DNA of 11,597 nt. Source: an uncultured Planctomycetaceae bacterium (GTDB taxonomy: Bacteria; Planctomycetota; Planctomycetia; Pirellulales; JACPPG01). This document shows positions 6,559-11,597 of the stretch, in pieces. The stretch is from contig CAMFLN010000027.1 of the NCBI GenBank assembly GCA_945957305.1, positions 1 to 11,597 on the forward strand, given 5' to 3'. A model generated the notes under the pieces. That model ran no database searches, had not been told where the DNA came from, and worked only from the letters and a program-made list of their open reading frames with translations. Made by a program: the position numbers and the translations under genes. Position 1 is the stretch's first letter, and the number at the start of each line of letters is the position of its first letter.

Positions 6559-8233
6559 GACGATTTACTGCCTATTGCCGGAAATGATGCTGATCATCGC
6601 TGCCACGCTGATCTACATCGGCGGCGTGTTCGTGCCCGGCCGCCAGGTGTGGTCAGGAATCGCGATCGGCGCCGTGCTGGTCAGTGGCTGGACGCTATAC
6701 GGTCAATACACGCGGATGTTCTGGCCGGACCAGCATCCCGTCGCGGATGCTGTCGCCGCGGCTGAACACGGATCCGCCGGCGAGGTTTCGCCCGAGTATC
6801 CGCCGGAGCCCATTCTTTCGGTCGCCGTGCCTGGCCCGCTCAAGGTCGATCTGTTCAGCCAATACGTGCGGTGGTTAGTCCTGGTCGTGGGCCTGATTTT
6901 TGTTTTGATGGCCACGCAACTCGCGCCTGACGTGCAAGTTCCCGAATACCTGGGAACTTTGCTCTTGGCGATCACCGGACTGATGATTGTCGCCTCGGCC
7001 CAGGAGCTGGTGTTGCTGTTCATCGGCCTGGAATTGATTTCGATTCCCACGTACATCCTGCTGTACCTGGGTCGGCGGACGATCGAATCGCAAGAAGCGA
7101 CGGCCAAGTACTTCTTCCTCAGCATCCTCTCCTCGGCCGTCATGCTGTACGGCTTCAGCTTTTTGTACGGCGCTGCCGGGTCGACCGAGTTGCTGAAGAT
7201 CCAAGACGCGGTGGGCGGAATCGACGAATCCTCCGGCTTCTTATGGTTTGCCCGGCTGTCGCTGGTGCTGATCTTCGCGGGCCTGGGCTTCAAGGTCACG
7301 GCCGTCCCATTCCATTTCTATGCTCCTGACGTTTATCAAGGCACCACAGCCGGCAACGCTGCGCTATTATCAGTGCTGCCGAAACTAGGCGGACTCGTGG
7401 CGCTGGTGCGCATCGTCTCGTTCGCTATGCCCGGCATGGAAACCTACGCCTGGCATCTGGCCCTGGTGCTGGCCCTGGTGACGATGACGCTGGGTAATGT
7501 CGTGGCTTTGTGGCAGGACAATATTCGCCGACTGCTGGCCTACTCTTCGATCGCGCATGGCGGATATATGCTGATCGGCCTGGCCGTGGCCTTCGCCGGG
7601 GCCAGCGGCGCTGATTCGGCGTCGGGCTTTGATGGCGTCGCCGGGATGCTCTTCTACATTGCCGCCTATGCGCTGGCGACCACCGGAACTTTTGCCGCCG
7701 TGATCTACTTGGGCCGCGACGATCGGCCCATCGAGTCGGTAGACGATCTGGCGGGCATCGGGCGCAACCATCCGTGGACTGCCTTGTCGCTGGCGGTCTT
7801 CATGTTCAGCCTGACCGGAATTCCTCCGCTGGCGGGCTTCTGGGGCAAGTTGAACTTGTTTGCCGGCGCCCTGAGCATTCACCTTCCAGGCGAAGAGGGG
7901 GATTTGGGACGCTACTGGTTCATCCTGTTGGCCGTGGTTGGCGTGCTGAATGCCGCGATCTCGGCGGGCTACTATCTGCGGATCGTCGGCGTCATGTATT
8001 TCCGCTCGTCCCAGCGCGACCTGCAAGCCGACGGCGGCACCGGAGCGGGACTGGCCATGGTGCTCTGTGCGGTGCTGGTCGTCTTCGTGGGCTTGCAACC
8101 GAATCCGCTGCAGGTCGGCGCCAACGCCGCGGCGCAGTCTGCCCGCTTGCCCGGCGGCGGGGCCACGCTCGACATCGCCAGTGAACAGCCGTCCGACGTG
8201 TCCGCTGTCGCCATGAGTGTGGCGGGCGAATAG
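6548..8233 (+). CDS. nuoN: NADH-quinone oxidoreductase subunit N, antiporter-like proton pump
   Basis: Antiporter-like subunit nearest NuoK, 561 residues from the chosen start. Channel residues are conserved: Glu162 in LLFIGLELISIPTYILLYLG (E. coli Glu133), Lys249 in GLGFKVTAVPFHFYAPDVYQG (Lys217), Lys279 in VLPKLGGLVALVR (Lys247) and Lys434 in PPLAGFWGKLNLF (Lys395). The frame is open from 6479, but ATG 6548 is preferred. It follows a strong AGGAGGTGG (6536-6544), it starts directly with the first hydrophobic helix, and the longer form would add an Arg-rich segment overlapping nuoM. Hydrophilic inserts lie at about 60-100, and a soluble tail of about 45 residues ends the protein. It is the last complex I gene and is followed by a 151-base gap. 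Confidence 0.96.
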   Translation: MSTETIYCLLPEMMLIIAATLIYIGGVFVPGRQVWSGIAIGAVLVSGWTLYGQYTRMFWPDQHPVADAVAAAEHGSAGEVSPEYPPEPILSVAVPGPLKVDLFSQYVRWLVLVVGLIFVLMATQLAPDVQVPEYLGTLLLAITGLMIVASAQELVLLFIGLELISIPTYILLYLGRRTIESQEATAKYFFLSILSSAVMLYGFSFLYGAAGSTELLKIQDAVGGIDESSGFLWFARLSLVLIFAGLGFKVTAVPFHFYAPDVYQGTTAGNAALLSVLPKLGGLVALVRIVSFAMPGMETYAWHLALVLALVTMTLGNVVALWQDNIRRLLAYSSIAHGGYMLIGLAVAFAGASGADSASGFDGVAGMLFYIAAYALATTGTFAAVIYLGRDDRPIESVDDLAGIGRNHPWTALSLAVFMFSLTGIPPLAGFWGKLNLFAGALSIHLPGEEGDLGRYWFILLAVVGVLNAAISAGYYLRIVGVMYFRSSQRDLQADGGTGAGLAMVLCAVLVVFVGLQPNPLQVGANAAAQSARLPGGGATLDIASEQPSDVSAVAMSVAGE

Positions 8234-8300
8234 TTGCCGCCCCCCGTACTTCGGCCGCCGCTCCTTGGCGCCTCGATCCCGCGGTTACACCGCCATAGGG

Positions 8301-8306
8301 TATACT
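8301..8306 (+). promoter_or_regulatory. Possible -10 promoter element upstream of the dehydratase gene
   Basis: TATACT differs from the sigma-70 consensus TATAAT at one base and stands out in GC-rich DNA. Transcription from about 8313 would give a leader of about 72 bases before the CTG start at 8385. No convincing -35 hexamer lies 16-18 bases upstream, so the call rests on the -10 alone. Confidence 0.4.
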
Positions 8307-8371
8307 CAGCGCTTTGGTCGCCCCCGCGATCTGCTGTCCCGGGCGAGCCGCCCCACGACGTTTGCAAAAAC

Positions 8372-8377
8372 AGGGAG
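8372..8377 (+). promoter_or_regulatory. Shine-Dalgarno supporting a CTG start
   Basis: AGGGAG is followed by a 7-base spacer to CTG at 8385, ideal spacing. The adjacent ATC at 8382 would have a spacer of only 4 bases. This site is the main reason for choosing CTG. Confidence 0.6.
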
Positions 8378-8384
8378 TTTCATC

Positions 8385-9341
8385 CTGAAGTTCCCCACGT
8401 TCCAAGACGTTCTACACGCGCAGCGGCGGATTCGCCCTTATTTGGCGCCGACGCCTCTCTACTCGTATTCTGCCCTCAACGAGTTGATCGGCACGCACGT
8501 GGCCGTGAAGCACGAGAATTATCAACCGGTGGGCGCGTTCAAAGTTCGCGGCGGCGTGAATCTCGTCTCGCAACTCACCGACGCTGAACGCCAGCAAGGG
8601 CTGATCGCCGCTTCCAGCGGAAATCACGGGCAATCGATTGCCTATGCCGCGCGTCTGTTTGGCGTCTCGGCCCGCGTCGTGGTTCCCCGCGCGGCGAATC
8701 CTGGCAAGGTCGCCGCCATGCAAGGAATGGGGGCGACGGTGATTTTCCACGGCGAGAACTTCGACGAAGCCAAGCTGCACTGCGAGCAGCTCGCCCGCGA
8801 GCACGGTTACCGTTATGTCCACTCAGGCGACGAACCATTACTGATCGCCGGGGTGGCGACCGAAACGCTGGAAATGCTCAGCGACGACCCCGGTCTCGAC
8901 GTGATTATCGTGCCAATCGGCGGCGGCAGTGGAGCAGCCGGCGCCGCGCTGGTCGCGCAGACAATTAACCCGGCTCTTCGTGTCATTGGCGTGCAAGCCG
9001 AGCGATCCCCCGCGGCGTACGAGTCGTGGCGCCAGCGGCGCATCGTCACGGCCCCCAACCTGACCATTGCCGAGGGACTGGGGACCGGGACCGGCTTTTC
9101 GCTCCCACAAGCCATGCTCTGCGCGATGCTGAAAGAATTTCTGCTCGTCAGCGACGAAGAGATCCTGCAGGCCATGGTGTGGATGATCGAACGGGCACAC
9201 ACTCTGGCCGAAGGGGCCGGAGCCGCGGCGCTGGCCGCCGCTTATCGCTTGCGCGGCGAATTCTCTGGCAAGCGCGTGGGCATCATTTGCTCGGGCGGCA
9301 ACTCCTCCATCGCCCAGCTGAAGCAAGCGCTCGCCTTGTGA
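8385..9341 (+). CDS. PLP-dependent threonine/serine dehydratase-family protein (fold type II)
   Basis: Predicted cytosolic ammonia-lyase that would turn L-threonine into 2-oxobutanoate, or L-serine into pyruvate, with release of ammonia. Seen from CTG 8385 (318 residues): Lys53 in QPVGAFKVRGG, the PLP Schiff-base lysine; SSGNHGQ at 77-83, the substrate/cofactor loop; GGGSGAAG at 179-186, the phosphate-binding glycine loop; AEGAGAAALAA near 276; and CSGGN at 302-306. There is no C-terminal ACT regulatory domain, so it resembles catabolic dehydratases, serine racemase or threo-3-hydroxyaspartate dehydratase rather than feedback-regulated IlvA. SSGNHGQ leans toward the serine racemase/hydroxyaspartate group, but substrate cannot be settled from sequence. 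No ATG or GTG lies near the conserved N-terminus; the first in-frame ATG comes after the active-site lysine. It has no obvious link to complex I. Confidence 0.88.
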   Translation: MKFPTFQDVLHAQRRIRPYLAPTPLYSYSALNELIGTHVAVKHENYQPVGAFKVRGGVNLVSQLTDAERQQGLIAASSGNHGQSIAYAARLFGVSARVVVPRAANPGKVAAMQGMGATVIFHGENFDEAKLHCEQLAREHGYRYVHSGDEPLLIAGVATETLEMLSDDPGLDVIIVPIGGGSGAAGAALVAQTINPALRVIGVQAERSPAAYESWRQRRIVTAPNLTIAEGLGTGTGFSLPQAMLCAMLKEFLLVSDEEILQAMVWMIERAHTLAEGAGAAALAAAYRLRGEFSGKRVGIICSGGNSSIAQLKQALAL

Positions 9342-9447
9342 CCTACCTTACTCTCAGCTTTTTCGCAGGATCGACGAGCTTTCGTCTGCTAACCTGGAAA
9401 AGAATTTAAACGATGGTCGGGCCTCGCACCGCTGTGGAGACAACATC
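9342..9447 (+). other. Intergenic region before the serine hydrolase gene
   Basis: This 106-base gap contains a 5-bp stem (GACGA/TCGTC, 9373-9386) without a T-run, and a 12-codon frame (9413-9451) that ends on the hydrolase start. I see no confident promoter or terminator. Confidence 0.5.
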
Positions 9448-10863
9448 ATGAATCGCCGCCATGCTGGGTACCTGCTCCTGATCGCTTGGGCGCTCTCGAT
9501 GCCCGCGCGAGCGGTTCTTGCGGCGACCGTTCCGGCGGGCGCGATTGAGAAAATCGACGCGATCGTGCAGGAAGGTCTCGACAAGAAGATCGCCTCGTAT
9601 GCCGTGGGAGTAATCAAAGACGGGCGTTTGATCCTGGCTCGTGGCTATGGGTATGCCGACGTCGAAAACGGAGTGCCCGCCACGGCCGAGACCGTGTACC
9701 GCTTGGGCTCGATCACAAAGCAGTTCACCGCGATGGCCATCCTGCAATTGGCTGAAGCGGGCAAACTTTCGCTAGAAGATGACTTGTCCAAGTTTCTGCC
9801 CGACTTTCCCCTGCAGGGGCACAAGGTCGCCATTCATCACTTGCTGAACCACACTTCCGGAATCAAAAGCTATACGAGCTTGCCGAATTTTTTCCGTACC
9901 GCCCGTCAAGATCTGTCGCATGAGGAAATGCTGGCGCTGTTCAAGGAGCAGCCGTTTGATTTCGAGCCTGGCGCCAAGATGTTGTACAACAACTCAGGTT
10001 ACTACTTGCTGGGATTGGTGATCGAAAAGGCCAGCGGCCAGACCTATGCCGAATACCTGGCGGATCACATCTTCAAGCCGCTGGGCATGCATGCGACACG
10101 GTACGGAGACAACCGGCCGTTAATTCCCCGTCGGGCGATGGCGTACAAGCGCGAGCGTGGGCAATTGGTTAATGACGATGCGATCAGCATGAACGCGCCG
10201 GGAGCCGCCGGTGCGCTCGTGTCGAACGTGCTGGATTTGTTGAAATGGCATCAGGCGCTTGAGGCGGGCGATTTCCTCAGTCCGTCGTCCTACGAGGACA
10301 TGTATCGCCCCCTGACCTTGCCCGGCGGCAGGTTCATCAAATACGGCTACGGCTGGGGGCTGGGCGAAATGGCCGGCAAGCGCAAATACAGCCACGGCGG
10401 CGGCATCAACGGCTTTTCCACAATGATCTCCCGCTATCCCGATGATCGTTTGGGCGTCATCGTTCTGGCCAACACCGCTGGCGCTCCGGCGAGCGCGATC
10501 GAAATGAGCATCGCCCGGGTGATGCTGGGAATCGAAGAGCACCCGGTGGTCGACCTGCCGACCGACGAGACCTTATTCCGTTCCTTGACCGGAACGTATG
10601 CCTTGGGAGACGAAGAATTCCAATTCACATTCGAAGACGGCCACCTCTACGTGCAGCCGCCGAAGCGGGCCCGCGATCGCTTGAAGTTCCAAGGAGACTT
10701 GCAGTTTATTTCGTCGCTTAGTGAGCACGTGCGTTTCAAGTTTACAATGAAAGACGGCCGACCGGTGGAAGTTGAAATCGATTCACCGAACGACAGACTG
10801 ACGGCCAGCCGCCGCGACGACAACCCCGGCGAAAAAGCGGACAAAGTGCAAAATGACAAGTGA
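9448..10863 (+). CDS. Exported serine hydrolase, class C beta-lactamase/D-Ala-D-Ala carboxypeptidase fold
   Basis: Probable extracytoplasmic serine hydrolase of the S12/beta-lactamase superfamily, 471 residues. The N-terminus looks like a signal peptide: basic MNRRH, a hydrophobic core, then a likely cleavage after Ala-Val-Leu-Ala (about 22-25). Catalytic elements are in order: SxxK as Ser88-Ile-Thr-Lys91 in GSITKQFTAM; LLNHTSGI near 132-139; the Tyr-x-Asn element in YNNSGYYLLG (Tyr180, Asn182); and the third motif as His316-Gly-Gly in YSHGGGINGFS. Residues from about 370 form a separate beta-rich C-terminal domain (GTYALGDEEFQFTFEDGHLYVQ), as in many such proteins, followed by a charged tail. 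The fold covers carboxypeptidases, esterases and lactamases, so the substrate is undetermined. GTGGAG (9434-9439) precedes ATG 9448. It stands apart from its neighbours and is probably transcribed alone. Confidence 0.9.
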   Translation: MNRRHAGYLLLIAWALSMPARAVLAATVPAGAIEKIDAIVQEGLDKKIASYAVGVIKDGRLILARGYGYADVENGVPATAETVYRLGSITKQFTAMAILQLAEAGKLSLEDDLSKFLPDFPLQGHKVAIHHLLNHTSGIKSYTSLPNFFRTARQDLSHEEMLALFKEQPFDFEPGAKMLYNNSGYYLLGLVIEKASGQTYAEYLADHIFKPLGMHATRYGDNRPLIPRRAMAYKRERGQLVNDDAISMNAPGAAGALVSNVLDLLKWHQALEAGDFLSPSSYEDMYRPLTLPGGRFIKYGYGWGLGEMAGKRKYSHGGGINGFSTMISRYPDDRLGVIVLANTAGAPASAIEMSIARVMLGIEEHPVVDLPTDETLFRSLTGTYALGDEEFQFTFEDGHLYVQPPKRARDRLKFQGDLQFISSLSEHVRFKFTMKDGRPVEVEIDSPNDRLTASRRDDNPGEKADKVQNDK

Positions 10864-10962
10864 CAAGATCAAATCGTCTTAACGTTGTGATCGTGTCGTT
10901 GCGGTAATTCCTTGACTGTTGACAGCCCCAAAACCCGTCGTGGCTTTTCCGGTCCTTAATCC
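10864..10962 (+). other. Intergenic region with an imperfect inverted repeat
   Basis: This 99-base gap has an imperfect palindrome at 10867-10892 (8 of 10 positions pair around TCTTAA). A perfect TTGACA lies at 10919-10924, but no -10 follows it at the right spacing. No Shine-Dalgarno precedes the next gene. Confidence 0.45.
10867..10892. repeat. Imperfect inverted repeat downstream of the serine hydrolase gene
   Basis: GATCAAATCG and CGTTGTGATC flank a 6-base centre; 8 of 10 pairs match. It begins 4 bases after the stop. No T-run follows, so it could be a weak 3' hairpin or an operator for the next gene; chance is possible. Confidence 0.35.
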
Positions 10963-11597
10963 ATGGCACTTCGCTCGATCGCCGCTGATCTTGTTCGTTT
11001 GCTGGATAGCGCGACCGGTCCGATCTATGTGCTGGACGAACAACGGCGCATCCTGTTTATCAACGATGCTTGCGCTGCTTGGGTCGGTTGTCCCACGGGC
11101 GAGCTGATCGGCGTCGAATCTCGCTATCACTCAAGCGGTGAGGTGACGGGCGCAGCGGCGATCGCGGCGGCACTCGCACCGCCGCCCGAAGTGTGGTCCG
11201 GCGAGCGTGCCACGGCGATCGTTACGCTGGAAGGGCCAGACGGCCGCCCAATCGCCCGACAAGTGCAGTTCGTTCCTCTCGGCGGCGACGCGTTCGACGT
11301 CGTCGGCGTCATTGCCATTGCCACCCACGAGGTCGACGCCGACGCCCAAGTCGCCGCGGACGGGAATGACGACGCGCCTGCGGAATTACACAGGCAGCTG
11401 GCCCAGTGGCGCCGCACGTTGGCACAGCGATACCAGCTCGACCGTTTGCTGGGCGACAGCCCCGCCATGCGCCGCGTGCGCCAGCAAATCGAGCTTGCCT
11501 CGAGTCATACCGCCAGTGTCGCAATCGTGGGGCCGCCAGGCAGCGGGAGGCAACATGCCGCACGGGCGATTCACTACGGCACCGCGGCGCAAAGCGC
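10963..11597 (+). CDS. PAS-domain sigma-54-activator-type AAA+ regulator (partial, 3' end outside window)
   Basis: N-terminal 211 residues of a probable signal-responsive transcriptional regulator; the rest is beyond the window. Residues about 8-122 resemble a PAS sensor (GPIYVLDEQRRILFINDACAAWVG, then a beta-rich part ending VVGVIAIATHE). A polar linker and a short helical stretch (about 138-160) follow. Then LLGDSPAMRRVRQQIELAS and VAIVGPPGSGRQHAARAIHYG match the start of a sigma-54-interacting AAA+ domain (usual form: a G-x-x-G-x-G-K-E Walker A, then RAIH). Here the Walker A lysine is Arg196 and Gln197 follows. ATG 10963 is fixed by an in-frame TAA at 10957-10959; no Shine-Dalgarno is seen. 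The ATPase motor, GAFTGA-type loop and any DNA-binding helix-turn-helix are not in view, so activator function is inferred. Confidence 0.75.
   Translation, partial: MALRSIAADLVRLLDSATGPIYVLDEQRRILFINDACAAWVGCPTGELIGVESRYHSSGEVTGAAAIAAALAPPPEVWSGERATAIVTLEGPDGRPIARQVQFVPLGGDAFDVVGVIAIATHEVDADAQVAADGNDDAPAELHRQLAQWRRTLAQRYQLDRLLGDSPAMRRVRQQIELASSHTASVAIVGPPGSGRQHAARAIHYGTAAQS

Larger units (their letters stand above)
8234..8384 (+). other. Intergenic region between nuoN and the dehydratase gene
   Basis: A 151-base gap. It holds a short hairpin (GCGGT/ACCGC, 8281-8293), a TATACT hexamer at 8301-8306 and the Shine-Dalgarno of the next gene. I see no stem followed by a T-run, so no intrinsic terminator for the nuo transcript can be called. 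Confidence 0.6.

Noticed and set aside
8281..8293. Hairpin GCGGT-TAC-ACCGC as a nuo operon terminator
   Set aside because: The stem is 5 bp with a 3-base loop and no T-run follows.
8217..8384. Dehydratase start at GTG 8217 or TTG 8265
   Set aside because: The first lies inside nuoN, the second upstream of the likely -10 element; both add Arg/Pro-rich sequence unlike the family.
9373..9386. Hairpin GACGA-GCTT-TCGTC as a terminator after the dehydratase gene
   Set aside because: Short stem and no following T-run; likely chance.
10919..10924. TTGACA as a -35 element for the regulator gene
   Set aside because: A perfect hexamer, but 16-18 bases downstream there is no TATAAT-like sequence, only GC-rich bases and a T-run.
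10919..11107. 62-codon plus-strand frame at the start of the regulator gene
   Set aside because: It lies in another frame of the PAS-coding sequence, which gives the recognisable protein from ATG 10963.
1..11597. A new defence, mobile or biosynthetic system
   Set aside because: All genes belong to well-known families in familiar order; no transposase, repeat array, toxin pair, attachment site or unexplained gene cluster was seen.

Overview
This is an ordinary chromosomal stretch dominated by the 3' half of a respiratory complex I (NADH:quinone oxidoreductase) operon, followed by three unrelated genes. All genes lie on the + strand. The DNA is GC-rich, and GTG, TTG and apparently CTG starts occur beside ATG. 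The look of the complex I subunits (long hydrophilic loops and tails), a sigma-54-type regulator with PAS input, and a secreted serine hydrolase suggest a planctomycete, perhaps near Pirellulales. That placement is an impression from protein style, not a tested result.

Layout. Positions 1-8233 hold nuoH (5' end cut off), nuoI, nuoJ, nuoK, nuoL, nuoM and nuoN in the canonical order. They are tightly packed: nuoI/J, J/K, K/L and M/N overlap, while H/I and L/M are 40 and 7 bases apart. No promoter or terminator is visible inside this run, so it is read as one transcript whose earlier genes (nuoA-G) should lie upstream. The products form the quinone-facing membrane anchor (NuoH), the ferredoxin-like subunit carrying two 4Fe-4S clusters (NuoI) and the proton-pumping arm (NuoJ, K, L, M, N). 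The key ion-channel lysines and glutamates of L, M and N are present. NuoK keeps its main glutamate, but its second conserved membrane glutamate reads as glutamine.

A 151-base gap (8234-8384) with a -10-like TATACT leads into a PLP-dependent threonine/serine dehydratase-type enzyme that seems to start at CTG behind a good Shine-Dalgarno. Next, after 106 bases, is an exported beta-lactamase-fold serine hydrolase (9448-10863). After a further 99 bases comes the start of a PAS plus sigma-54-activator-type AAA+ protein (10963 to the window end), cut by the edge, with an arginine where the Walker A lysine is expected.

I see no mobile element, CRISPR array, tRNA, rRNA or new multigene system. What deserves a second look is fine-scale: the NuoK Glu-to-Gln change, extra segments on NuoJ, NuoK and NuoL, short reading frames that link stop and start codons exactly, the CTG start, and the altered Walker A motif.
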